64,000 nucleotides of DNA from JAFEBO01 sp044221315. Its GTDB lineage: Bacteria > Planctomycetota > Phycisphaerae > Phycisphaerales > UBA1924. The translations under genes were made by a program, and so were the position numbers. The stretch covers positions 62,001-126,000 of the forward strand of contig JBGAPK010000007.1 of NCBI GenBank assembly GCA_044221315.1, read 5' to 3'. This document shows, piece by piece, positions 9,479 to 18,574 of the stretch (position 1 is its first letter; every line of letters begins with the position of its first letter). The notes under the pieces were generated by a model. That model saw only the letters and a program-made list of their open reading frames with translations, made no database searches and was not told where the DNA came from.

Positions 9479-9606
9479 GTTTGCTCCGTACCCCCTTCAA
9501 GCCCCATTTCCCCGACTTCGATCGCTGACCCGATCCTTCCCGGACCAACCCACACGAGACCCGTTCACGGATTTGTTGACGGCATTCCAATCGCGATGCC
9601 GCCAAA

Positions 9607-9622
9607 TTCCCGCGTACGGGAA
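9607..9622. promoter_or_regulatory. Palindrome TTCCCG-N4-CGGGAA upstream of gspE
   Basis: A perfect 6-bp inverted repeat with a 4-bp centre lies 128 bp upstream of the gspE start, inside the 262-bp gap between pilT and gspE. The gap is visibly more AT-rich than its surroundings and has no credible gene, so it is the likely promoter region of the gspE-gspF transcript. The palindrome could be an operator for an unknown regulator, or chance. Confidence 0.3.
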
Positions 9623-9740
9623 CATTCGCGGAAATCCCGACAACTTGCAGCAGGAAATCCCATAAAGACCGCTATTTTTGCGATGCGACACTAAGAATGC
9701 TGACTATGCAGCAATCCACTTGTTTGTATTCTGAAAGGAC

Positions 9741-10862
<1,122 letters not shown>

Positions 10863-10882
10863 GCGGAGTTCCTCGGCGGCGG

Positions 10883-12613
10883 TTACTTGTTATCGAGATC
10901 AACCTGGCTGACGCTGGCAACCTCGTCGGGGGTGGTGAGGCCGGCGAGGCACTTGAGTTTTCCGTCCTCCACGAGAGGCCGCATGCCGTTGGCGAGCGCG
11001 GCCTTGCGGAGTTCGGAAACGGGGGCGAGATTGAAGGCCAGTTCACGAATGGCGGAATTCATCTGCATCATCTCGTAGATGCCGCGGCGGCCTCGATAGC
11101 CGGTATTGACGCAATTGTCGCAGCCGGTGCCCTTGATGATCTTGCCGCTCTTGGCTTCCTCATCGGAGAGACCGACGAGCTTGAGATACTTCGGGTCCAT
11201 CTTCTCGAAGGGATAAGGGGCGCCGCAGTTCTTGCAGTTGATTCGGATCAGCCGTTGGCCCATGACGGCCTGGATGGAGCTGGCGACGAGGAATGGCTTG
11301 ACGCCCATGTCGATGAGGCGGGTGATGGCGCTGGGGGCGTCGTTGGTGTGCAGGGTGCTGAACACCAAGTGACCTGTCAGCGCAGCCTGGATGGCGATCT
11401 CGGCCACTTCCTTGTCGCGGATTTCGCCGACGAGGATGATGTTTGGGGCCTGGCGCAGCATCGAACGGAGAATGGCGCTGAACGTCAGGCCGATGCCTTC
11501 TTTAACCTGGCACTGATTGATGCCGTCGAAGTTGTACTCGACGGGGTCTTCGGCGGTGATGATCTTCTTGTCGGGGCGGTTGAGGATGTCGAGCGCGGAG
11601 TAAAGCGTCGTCGTCTTGCCCGACCCGGTGGGTCCGGTGACGAGGAAGATCCCGTTGGGGCGGCGGATGATCTTGTTGAAGAGGTTGAGGTTGTCGGCTT
11701 CGAAGCCCAGGTTGGCCAGGCCGATCCGGACGCTGTCGGGGCGCAGAATACGAAGGACGATGCTCTCGCCGTGATAGGCCGGGCAGGCGGAGACGCGGAA
11801 GTCGATGAAGACCTCGTCCACGGGGATCTTGATGCGCCCGTCCTGCGGCACGCGCTTCTCGGCGATGTTCATTCCCGCCATCAGCTTGAAGCGGCTGAGC
11901 AGCGCGTTCTGCATGCGCTTGGGGAGGTTGTCGCGTTCGATGCAGACGCCGTCGATGCGGTAGCGGAGCCGGACGCGATCTCCCATCGGTTCGATGTGAA
12001 TATCGCTGGCCCTCATCTTCACAGCTTCGACGAGGATGCGGTTGCAGAGCTTGACGATCGGGGCGTCTTCGCTGGCAACGTCGATCGATTTGTCGACCGA
12101 CTTGTCCATCGACTTGTCGATCGAGGCGGAGACAAGGGTCTTGGTGAGGTCGGGCTTGGCCGGCCCGGCGGCGGCGCCTTTGGATCCGCCGCCCTCGAGG
12201 AAGCGCGTGATGGCGGAGCGTGGGGCGAGTAGTGGCTCAATCTCGCAATTGAGTCGGAACCGGAGCATGTCGACCAGCTCGAGGTCGAGCGGGTCGTGGA
12301 CGACGAGCTTGAGCCGGCCGGAGACCTTGCCGATCGGGAGCACCTGGTGCTTCTTGACCAGGTCCTCGGGGATGAGCTTCAGGTCGACCTTGGTAGCGTT
12401 GCCGGCGGCTCCGGGGTCGAAAAACTCGTAACCGAACTGGTTGGCGAGGGCCTTGGAAACTTGCTCTTCCTTGGCGAGGCCCTGTTCTACCAGCACGTCG
12501 CCGAGACGTTTGCCGGCGGTCTTGCCGGTGAGCAGAGCCTTCTCGACCTGTTCGCGCGTGAGAACCCCCCATTCCACCAGAATTTCACCGAGTTTCTTAC
12601 GGGATCTCGCCAT
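10883..12613 (-). CDS. pilB: PilB/GspE-family assembly ATPase (cluster A, first)
   Basis: 576 residues from the ATG at 12613 (MARSRKKLGEILVEWGVLTR). An in-frame extension to 12853 reads as non-coding and overlaps the promoter and start of the divergent coaB. The MshEN domain covers about 1-140, then comes a linker with the near-repeat DKSMDKSVDKSID (about 166-178), then the ATPase: Walker A 327-334, Walker B ILVGEIRD 393-400, His box STLHTNDA 419-426, and a zinc tetracysteine Cys460/Cys463/Cys498/Cys501. It is the likely partner of the adjacent PilT for extension. Two different extension ATPases in one cluster is unusual. Confidence 0.9.
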   Translation of the reverse strand: MARSRKKLGEILVEWGVLTREQVEKALLTGKTAGKRLGDVLVEQGLAKEEQVSKALANQFGYEFFDPGAAGNATKVDLKLIPEDLVKKHQVLPIGKVSGRLKLVVHDPLDLELVDMLRFRLNCEIEPLLAPRSAITRFLEGGGSKGAAAGPAKPDLTKTLVSASIDKSMDKSVDKSIDVASEDAPIVKLCNRILVEAVKMRASDIHIEPMGDRVRLRYRIDGVCIERDNLPKRMQNALLSRFKLMAGMNIAEKRVPQDGRIKIPVDEVFIDFRVSACPAYHGESIVLRILRPDSVRIGLANLGFEADNLNLFNKIIRRPNGIFLVTGPTGSGKTTTLYSALDILNRPDKKIITAEDPVEYNFDGINQCQVKEGIGLTFSAILRSMLRQAPNIILVGEIRDKEVAEIAIQAALTGHLVFSTLHTNDAPSAITRLIDMGVKPFLVASSIQAVMGQRLIRINCKNCGAPYPFEKMDPKYLKLVGLSDEEAKSGKIIKGTGCDNCVNTGYRGRRGIYEMMQMNSAIRELAFNLAPVSELRKAALANGMRPLVEDGKLKCLAGLTTPDEVASVSQVDLDNK

Positions 12614-12788
12614 GATTGATCGTCGGAATCGCTTTGGTCGGGCTGCGGTCGCCGTCCGGACCCGGAGGCTGGAATGGAGAACTAACGCAGTCGAAAACCA
12701 GCCGAGCCGATGGTCGAAAGCGTCGGGAATCCGAAGAGTAGCATTGATCTTTCGCCCGACGACGAGTCGGGGGTTCTCCTCACACAAA

Positions 12789-13538
12789 ATGGCCGCCGCT
12801 ACAGAACACAATCGAACGTCCGCTGAACCCCCGCGGCTCCGAGTGCTTGTCACCGCGGGGCCGACGCAGGAGCCGATCGACCTCGTCCGTTACATCGGGA
12901 ACCGTTCGTCAGGACGGCTCGGGATGGAACTGACCGGGCTGGGCGCGGCCCGAGGGCACGACATGACCCTTCTGTTGGGGCCGCTGCCGGCCCGGGAAGA
13001 TGGAATTGGAGATTCCCCGCGGTCGGCGGACTATTCGCACGCGAAGGTCAAGCGGTTTCGCACGACGGCGGACTTGCAGCACCTGCTCGAAGAGGAGGCA
13101 CGGCCGGCCGATGTGGTGATCATGGCAGCGGCGGTGGCGGATTACCGGCCGAAGGGCGTGCCCGGGGCGGGGAAACTGAGGCGGGAGGCCGCGGGGCTGA
13201 CCCTCGAACTGGAGGCGACCCCGGACCTGCTTGCCGGGCTTGGAAAGTCCCGCTTGCCGGGGCAACTGCTGGTTGGCTTTGCACTGGAGCCGCGCGAAAG
13301 GCTGGTCGAATCGGCCCGGGAGAAACTTGCGAGGAAGTCGATCGACCTGATCGTCGCCAATGAACTGGAGACAATGGAGTCGGAAAACATCGAGGCGCGG
13401 GTTCTTGGGCGGAACGGGGAGGACTTCGCGACTCCCGGAAAGATCTCGAAAGCGAAGTTCGCGGCCTGGTTGTTCGACATCATCGAGCGGGCGGTCATGA
13501 ATAAGCGGGCGGAGCGCGGAGTGCCGGGCGAACAATGA
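12789..13538 (+). CDS. coaB: Stand-alone CoaB, phosphopantothenate-cysteine ligase
   Basis: 249 residues from the ATG at 12789 (MAAATEHNRTS). The core starts LRVLVTAGPTQEPIDLVRYI, followed by NRSSGRLG, the CTP/ATP-binding region, then MAAAVADYRP, the hallmark of the CoaB domain of CoaBC (Dfp), and VANEL further on. It joins phosphopantothenate to cysteine in coenzyme A synthesis. Most bacteria fuse this to the CoaC decarboxylase; here no CoaC domain (flavodoxin-like with a conserved His) precedes it, so CoaC must be encoded elsewhere. It diverges from pilB across about 175 bp. Confidence 0.85.
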   Translation: MAAATEHNRTSAEPPRLRVLVTAGPTQEPIDLVRYIGNRSSGRLGMELTGLGAARGHDMTLLLGPLPAREDGIGDSPRSADYSHAKVKRFRTTADLQHLLEEEARPADVVIMAAAVADYRPKGVPGAGKLRREAAGLTLELEATPDLLAGLGKSRLPGQLLVGFALEPRERLVESAREKLARKSIDLIVANELETMESENIEARVLGRNGEDFATPGKISKAKFAAWLFDIIERAVMNKRAERGVPGEQ

Positions 13539-13541
13539 CCC

Positions 13542-15323
13542 ATGCGAGCACCTCGGCGCCACAATCAATCCGGCGAGTCGGAAAAACACGGCGGAGGTTC
13601 GCAGGGGCGCATGCGGGGGATCGCTCGCGGCGTTCCGATTGTGTTCGAAGACCATGACATCCTGGTGGTGGATAAGCCGCGGGGGATGCTCTCGGCGTAC
13701 GTGGGCGGGCCGCGTGGGGAGGGATACGAAGGGGACGATCTGTTCTCGCTCGTGAAGAAATACGTACGGGGGAATTCGAAGTCGCGTGTTCGGGCGCCGG
13801 TCTTCGTCGTGCACCGGCTGGACCGGGAAGTCTCGGGGCTGATGATCTTCGCGAAGAGCGAGCGGGCGCTGCGCTGGTTGAAAGAAGAACTGCGTGCGCG
13901 GCGGCTGCATCGGATCTACTTCGCCGTCGTTGAGGGAGAACTGCCGACGTCTGGCCCTGAATCTTCGGGGACGGTCCAGAGCTATCTGCGAGAAACGGGC
14001 AAAGGGGTCGTGGAGAGCACGTCAAGCCCGGGAGCAGTGATGGGTACGGGAGGCCGACTTTCGGACGACGCTGACCGTGCCGAGATCGCCAAGCCGGCCG
14101 TGACGCACTGGCGATCGGTGAACGCCGGAAACGGGCGCTCGTTGGTGCAGGTGCGGCTGGAAACGGGGCGCAAGAACCAGATCCGGGTGCACATGAAGGA
14201 CTTGGGCCATCCAATCTGCGGTGATCGCAAGTACGGATCGGTGGAGGATCCGATCGGCCGGGTGTGCCTGCACGCGCACGAGATTTCGTTTACCCATGCC
14301 TTCACCGGTCGGGCGGTTCGGCTCAAGAGCCCGGTGCCGAAGGACTTCTTCCGGCTGGTTGGCGCGGGGCGCGACGAGGCGGCCGTGATCGAAGGAGGGG
14401 CGCCCATCACGGTGCCTGCGGCGGTCGCAAGATCTGCCAAAGAGGACGCGGGCTGGGATCACGTCGCCGGCTGGTACGACCGGCTGATCGAGGAAGGGCG
14501 GAGCGACCACTTTGAGCGGGTGATCATTCCGGGAGCGCTGCGTCTGCTCGAGGTGAAGCCGGGACAGGCAATTCTGGACGTGGCGTGCGGGCAGGGTGCG
14601 TTCTGCCGCCTGATGGCGGGGCTCGAGGCCAGCGTGACGGGATTGGACGTGTCTCCCAAACTGATCGAGGCGGCGCGGCGGGCGGGAGAATCTGGGCGCG
14701 GGCGGGTGGCGTACGAAGTGTGCGACGCGAGGGACTTGGTGGCCAGGACGATCAGCGGCGCGCCCTTCGATGCGGTGAGTTGCCTGATGGCGCTCATGAA
14801 CATCGAACCCCTTTCGCCGGTGTTTGCCGGGATTTCCCGGCATCTAAAGCCGGGAGGACGGTTCGTCTCGGTCATTTTGCATCCCGCGTTTCGCGCTCCG
14901 GGACAGACGGGCTGGGGATGGGATGAACCGAAGGGTCCCACGGAGGCCTCCATGGGCCGAAGAGTGCGAAGAAAGGGGCGGTTTGATCGGGACCAACGGG
15001 CGGCGCGCGCATCCGAGGGGGCGACGGCGATAGCTCGTCAATACCGCCGTGTCGACGGCTACCTCTCAGAAGGGCATTCGGAAATCGTGATGAACCCGGG
15101 CGCCGCGTCATCCGGAGCGGAGCGAGTCGTCACGCTGACGCACCACCGACCGATCCAGACCTATGTGCGGCTGCTGTCGGCGGCGGGGTTCACGATCGAC
15201 GCGCTCGAGGAATGGCCCAGCGTGCGTCAAAGTCAGCCCGGGCCCCGGGCGGCGGAAGAGAATCGCGCACGCCGGGAGATTCCGATGTTTCTGGCAATTC
15301 GCGCGATTCGGATGACACGCTAA
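13542..15323 (+). CDS. Fusion: RluA-family pseudouridine synthase + SAM-dependent methyltransferase
   Basis: 593 residues. Residues about 30-275 are an RluA/TruC-type pseudouridine synthase: VVDKPRGM, the catalytic motif HRLDREVSGL with Asp94, and the C-terminal motif VRLETGRKNQIRVHMKDLG (about 205-222), then GDRKYG. Residues about 300-593 are a class I methyltransferase: motif I LDVACGQGAF (345-354), acidic motif TGLDVSPK, a post-II region FDAVSCLMALMNI, and LKPGGRFVSV. An Arg-rich insert (about 471-490) interrupts the methyltransferase. No S4 domain is seen. The protein would modify uridine in rRNA or tRNA and methylate it or a nearby base; the substrate is unknown. It starts 3 nt after coaB. 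Confidence 0.8.
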   Translation: MRAPRRHNQSGESEKHGGGSQGRMRGIARGVPIVFEDHDILVVDKPRGMLSAYVGGPRGEGYEGDDLFSLVKKYVRGNSKSRVRAPVFVVHRLDREVSGLMIFAKSERALRWLKEELRARRLHRIYFAVVEGELPTSGPESSGTVQSYLRETGKGVVESTSSPGAVMGTGGRLSDDADRAEIAKPAVTHWRSVNAGNGRSLVQVRLETGRKNQIRVHMKDLGHPICGDRKYGSVEDPIGRVCLHAHEISFTHAFTGRAVRLKSPVPKDFFRLVGAGRDEAAVIEGGAPITVPAAVARSAKEDAGWDHVAGWYDRLIEEGRSDHFERVIIPGALRLLEVKPGQAILDVACGQGAFCRLMAGLEASVTGLDVSPKLIEAARRAGESGRGRVAYEVCDARDLVARTISGAPFDAVSCLMALMNIEPLSPVFAGISRHLKPGGRFVSVILHPAFRAPGQTGWGWDEPKGPTEASMGRRVRRKGRFDRDQRAARASEGATAIARQYRRVDGYLSEGHSEIVMNPGAASSGAERVVTLTHHRPIQTYVRLLSAAGFTIDALEEWPSVRQSQPGPRAAEENRARREIPMFLAIRAIRMTR

Positions 15324-15326
15324 CAG

Positions 15327-17708
15327 CTATGGGCAGGCCAGCTGGTCGTACGCCGTGGCGAAGATGACGAAATCGGAATCGTCGGTCAGGCCGTCGCCGT
15401 TGAAATCGGCGGCCATGGTGAGCAATTCGTTGTAGGCTGCGGCAAAGATGACGAAATCAGAATCGTCCACCATCGTGTCGAGGTTCAGATCGCACGGGCA
15501 GGAACCCGGAACGACGGTGAGCTGCAGGATGGTTGAGCCTGCAAGCGTTGTGCCGGCGACGCCGTCGCCGGTCGGAAAGCTCGTGGGCGATGATGGAGCA
15601 AAGACGTCACCGTCAAGACTCTGCCCGGTGAGCGCCGAAATCGGGTCGCTTACGACTGCGATGGTGTATGTGCCCGGGCTGAGCCTGGTGTTGAATGCAA
15701 GCGTTGCAATCTGGGTGGGCGAATCGTATGAAAAGGAGAAGGGCACGCCTCCCGCGTCCGCCGCGCGGATCACCAAGAAATTCGATGCGAAGACTTGAAC
15801 CGGCTCGCTAAAAGTGAATTGCACCCGGTCGGGCGCGTGTGAAAAGACCGACTGGTCGCCGGCGGCGGGCGAGGACTCGAGGATCACGGGCGGTCCGGGC
15901 AATGGCGCCTCGCCGCCGATCCCGTAATGAAGCACCCAGTTGTTCCAATCGAAAAACACGTCCGCTGCTGTCGCTTCACCGGTGGATCGCACGAAATAGG
16001 AGGTGCGTGCGATGGGGCGAACCCTTGTTTCGACATAGCCGGCGGCGGTTGAAAACCGCACATCCAGCGGATTCGTAAACGTTGGCCACGCCGGATTCTG
16101 GATCTGGCGAACATGAAACCGGGTCCAGTTCTTCCCATTGAGAACGAAACTCTGCAAGCCCTTTGCGTAGGTCGGTGCTCCGACGCCGAAGACCCATTGA
16201 TCAAAGAACCAGGTGAGGTCCTGTCCGCTCACGTGCTCGGCAACGTCCTTGAAGTCATCGGTGGTGGCGGCAGAGCCCTGATATGCAGCGCGCCAAGCGG
16301 CAACGATGTTGAAGAATGTCTGGTCGCCGACGATTCCCCGCAACATATGCAGGACCCAAGCGCCCTTGCGATATGTAAGGTCGCGGTCGAAGATGCGGGC
16401 GATGCTGCTCGTGTCGTCGCAATAGACCGTGCCGCCGACCTTTGACTCCAAGGGCTTGCTGGCGGTCATGTAATTCTGGAGGTCGATGGCGCCGGGCGAC
16501 CCCGGCTTGCGTTCGCTCCACAAAGCTTCGCTGTAGGTCGCGAAGCCTTCGTTGAGCCAGATGTCATTCCAGGTCTTGCATGTGACATTGTCGCCCCACC
16601 ACTGGTGGGCGAGCTCGTGCACGGTGACGGATTCGGCGAAGTTGCCCTGCCCGCTCATGGTCTGATGCTCCATGCCTCCGGAAAAGGGAAACTGGTAGAT
16701 CCCGTAGCCCTCGGCGGCGAACGGGTATTCGCCGAAGATCGGGCGGTACACATCGAGCGCCGGGATGACTTTTTCCCAGGCGGCGCGTCGCGCCGGCGAA
16801 TCGTTTCCGCTCCAGATGTAGAAACGAAGCGGGATTTCGATGGTTCCCGGCCCGTCGAGCGCAGAGCCGGTGTAGGTTGGGAACCAGCTGTTGTACTTGG
16901 CGGTGCTGAAGCACGCGAGGTAAGTGGCGAGGGGATAACCGGTCGACCAACGCGTGCGATATTTGCCGTTGCCGAGATCCTCGACTCCCTGCAAAGTGCC
17001 GTTCGATATCGCCGTGGTCGCCTGATCATGGATGATGGCGATGTCAAAGGTCGCCTTGTCGGAGTTGTCGCCGGGCAAGCCGAAGTCGCCGTCCTTGCAG
17101 GCCCACCAAGATCCGGCGTCGTACGGCTCGCTAAACGAGCTGACGATGGGCTGGCCGTCCTGGTTGCTCCAGAGGATCGACGAGGCGTTTGCGAGCGCCG
17201 GGCCGGAGTAGGGAATAACAACGGTGAAGATCTCTCCGCTGCCGTACGACCGATCAAGCACAATTCGCTTGGAATAGGCACCGACAGGGATCGGCGGCGG
17301 AACTGCGTTGGAGTTCACGAGGATTGTGCCAATCGTGAGAGCGTCGGCCAGCTGAAATGTGAACTCGGCCAGTCCGTCCACTTTTGACTGAAGGGTGAGC
17401 GTGGAGGTGCCCGAGATGTTCTGCGTGGCCGGGAAGGCCTCGATCTCAAGGCTGCTGTGCAGCAGATCGGTCTGGCTCATCGCCTCGCGACCTTGAAACG
17501 CACTAGGGCGCAACACGCGGGTCGTTGGAGGCAGGCCGCGGCGGAAGAGTGACTTGAAAAACTCGGCCTTCGCACAGACGCGATCTGGGGCGCAGTCGGG
17601 TTCGTCCAGATCGATGCGCGCAACGGCGGTGGCGCCCTGTGGTGAACCCCAGGCGAGCCCGGCGCACGCCAGCAATGCGCCGGCCAGAGCAGGGTCTCTG
17701 CGATGCAC
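15327..17708 (-). CDS. Secreted M1-family metallopeptidase with Ig-like domain and paired EF-hand C-terminal tag
   Basis: 793 residues from a GTG at 17708 with GGGGAG 8 nt upstream. An N-terminal signal-like segment (ALAGALLACAGLAWGSPQG) is followed by an M1 aminopeptidase-like beta domain and catalytic domain: substrate motif GGMEH (344-348), zinc site HELAHQWWG (364-372) with the third ligand Glu387 in NEGFATY, and Tyr446. Residues about 605-735 form an SbsA/Big-type Ig-like domain. The last 57 residues hold two EF-type loops, the first degenerate (CDLNLDTMVDDSDF), the second DFNGDGLTDDSDF, ending in Cys-Pro. The helical C-terminal domain of classical aminopeptidase N is absent. A paralogue lies at 55022-57427. 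Gene is convergent with the preceding fusion gene, 3 bp apart. Confidence 0.88.
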   Translation of the reverse strand: MHRRDPALAGALLACAGLAWGSPQGATAVARIDLDEPDCAPDRVCAKAEFFKSLFRRGLPPTTRVLRPSAFQGREAMSQTDLLHSSLEIEAFPATQNISGTSTLTLQSKVDGLAEFTFQLADALTIGTILVNSNAVPPPIPVGAYSKRIVLDRSYGSGEIFTVVIPYSGPALANASSILWSNQDGQPIVSSFSEPYDAGSWWACKDGDFGLPGDNSDKATFDIAIIHDQATTAISNGTLQGVEDLGNGKYRTRWSTGYPLATYLACFSTAKYNSWFPTYTGSALDGPGTIEIPLRFYIWSGNDSPARRAAWEKVIPALDVYRPIFGEYPFAAEGYGIYQFPFSGGMEHQTMSGQGNFAESVTVHELAHQWWGDNVTCKTWNDIWLNEGFATYSEALWSERKPGSPGAIDLQNYMTASKPLESKVGGTVYCDDTSSIARIFDRDLTYRKGAWVLHMLRGIVGDQTFFNIVAAWRAAYQGSAATTDDFKDVAEHVSGQDLTWFFDQWVFGVGAPTYAKGLQSFVLNGKNWTRFHVRQIQNPAWPTFTNPLDVRFSTAAGYVETRVRPIARTSYFVRSTGEATAADVFFDWNNWVLHYGIGGEAPLPGPPVILESSPAAGDQSVFSHAPDRVQFTFSEPVQVFASNFLVIRAADAGGVPFSFSYDSPTQIATLAFNTRLSPGTYTIAVVSDPISALTGQSLDGDVFAPSSPTSFPTGDGVAGTTLAGSTILQLTVVPGSCPCDLNLDTMVDDSDFVIFAAAYNELLTMAADFNGDGLTDDSDFVIFATAYDQLACP

Positions 17709-17965
17709 GGTGGAAACTCCCCTCTCGTCCTGACCGGCGCCTCATCCGCCGCGTGCCCACGTCTCTAGGGTATCCGATCGGTCCGGAAAATAACAGATCC
17801 CAGTTTCGTATCGGACCTCAAATCCGCGGAATCGCCGGGAAAAAATCCGATGGCGAACCCGAATTCCGGGTGGCTAGGAAGGTTCGGCGTCGAAATCCGG
17901 CGAAATCACGGGGAGGACCCCGAGAATCGCGGCCTGTTCCGGAGCCGGGCCATACGCGCCTGAAA

Positions 17966-18036
17966 GCGGGCGAAGGGATTTGAACCCTCGACATTCAGCT
18001 TGGAAGGCTGACGCTCTACCACTGAGCTACACCCGC
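17966..18036 (-). tRNA. tRNA-Gly(TCC)
   Basis: 71 nt, folds as a full cloverleaf on the minus strand: acceptor GCGGGTG pairing with CGCCCGC (one G-U), D-arm GCTC-GAGC, anticodon stem TCAGC/GCTGA with loop CTTCCAA giving anticodon TCC, five-base variable region, and T-arm GAGGG-TTCAAAT-CCCTT. The base after the acceptor is T, the usual discriminator of bacterial tRNA-Gly. CCA is not encoded. Confidence 0.97.
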
Positions 18037-18046
18037 AGAAGGTTGA

Positions 18047-18052
18047 ACTATA
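18047..18052 (-). promoter_or_regulatory. Possible -10 element of tRNA-Gly
   Basis: TATAGT on the minus strand ends 10 nt before the tRNA 5' end, in an otherwise GC-rich stretch. No convincing -35 box at 17 bp spacing was found, so this is only a candidate. Confidence 0.3.
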
Positions 18053-18506
18053 TCGACCCTGGCTGCTGCAATTCTCGGGACTTCCTGAAGGCGACCGGAC
18101 AACTCCAAACCTGATTTTCAAGCTCTTTTTTCAACTCCCGTTGGACGGGTTCAAGTCCCTGTAGGTCGTTTGGATCGTCGGCGGGATTCGATCATGCGGA
18201 CTTGGTTTGAGAATAGTGCCTCTGTACCACGCTTACAAGACTGCGTCATCTGCCAGGGCGTGGCGCGATGTCGTGGACTAGGAGGCCGAAGATCAAGGAA
18301 CACGTGCGCAAGGTCGGTGACGTGATGCGGCCGCTGGCGCGGAACAACGTCGATTCGACCCCAAGCAGCGCCACCGCTCACGGATGGTGTGGACTAACTA
18401 TGCCGTTTTTTGCGATCTGGAAACATTTGCGAGTTCGATTCTTGGTATCCTTCGGCCGGAGGAAGTACCGGTAGGCTTGGCTTGAATGTGGCGAGGCGTC
18501 CTGATG

Positions 18507-18558
18507 GTGCCAGTGGTTTCAAAACTCCTGGCACGCCAGCAAAGCCGAGCACCGGTGC
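18507..18558 (+). promoter_or_regulatory. Two inverted repeats in the leader of the EF-tagged secreted protein gene
   Basis: GTGCCAG (18507-18513) pairs with CTGGCAC (18528-18534) across a 14-nt loop, and GCACCGGTGC (18549-18558) is a perfect 10-bp palindrome only 4 nt before the ribosome binding site AAGGAG (18563-18568). Together they could form a structured mRNA leader or an operator. No known riboswitch consensus fits. Confidence 0.4.
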
Positions 18559-18574
18559 CCGCAAGGAGATCTCG

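Larger units (their letters stand above)
18037..18574. other. 538-bp stretch without a gene
   Basis: Between tRNA-Gly and the next secreted protein gene no frame reads as a credible protein. The stretch holds the putative tRNA promoter at its left end, a T-rich run near 18125-18131, and two inverted repeats next to the downstream gene (separate entry). It is the presumed promoter and leader of the gene starting at 18575. No transposase remnant or direct repeats were seen. Confidence 0.6.

Noticed and set aside
7850..9694. A 614-residue frame on the plus strand opposite gspE
   Set aside because: It is the antisense shadow of a GspE with all catalytic motifs; composition is dominated by Val/Asp/Arg/His runs typical of complement frames of GC-rich genes.
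12614..12853. N-terminal extension of PilB by 80 residues
   Set aside because: The extension overlaps the divergent coaB start and reads as random Arg/Ser-rich sequence; the MshEN domain begins at the ATG at 12613.
15330..15500. Cellulosome component because of dockerin-like repeats
   Set aside because: No cohesin, scaffoldin or glycoside hydrolase is visible and the repeats have a Cys frame and Cys-Pro end not typical of cellulosomal dockerins.
18139..18165. tRNA remnant because of GGGTTCAAGTCCC
   Set aside because: Only a T-arm-like string is seen with two mismatched stem pairs; no acceptor, D or anticodon arm can be folded around it.
18481..18574. c-di-GMP-I (GEMM) riboswitch before the secreted protein gene, because of GCAAAGCC
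   Set aside because: Only this short match is present; the GGGCAAACC half, GAAA tetraloop and the downstream stem of the GEMM consensus are missing.
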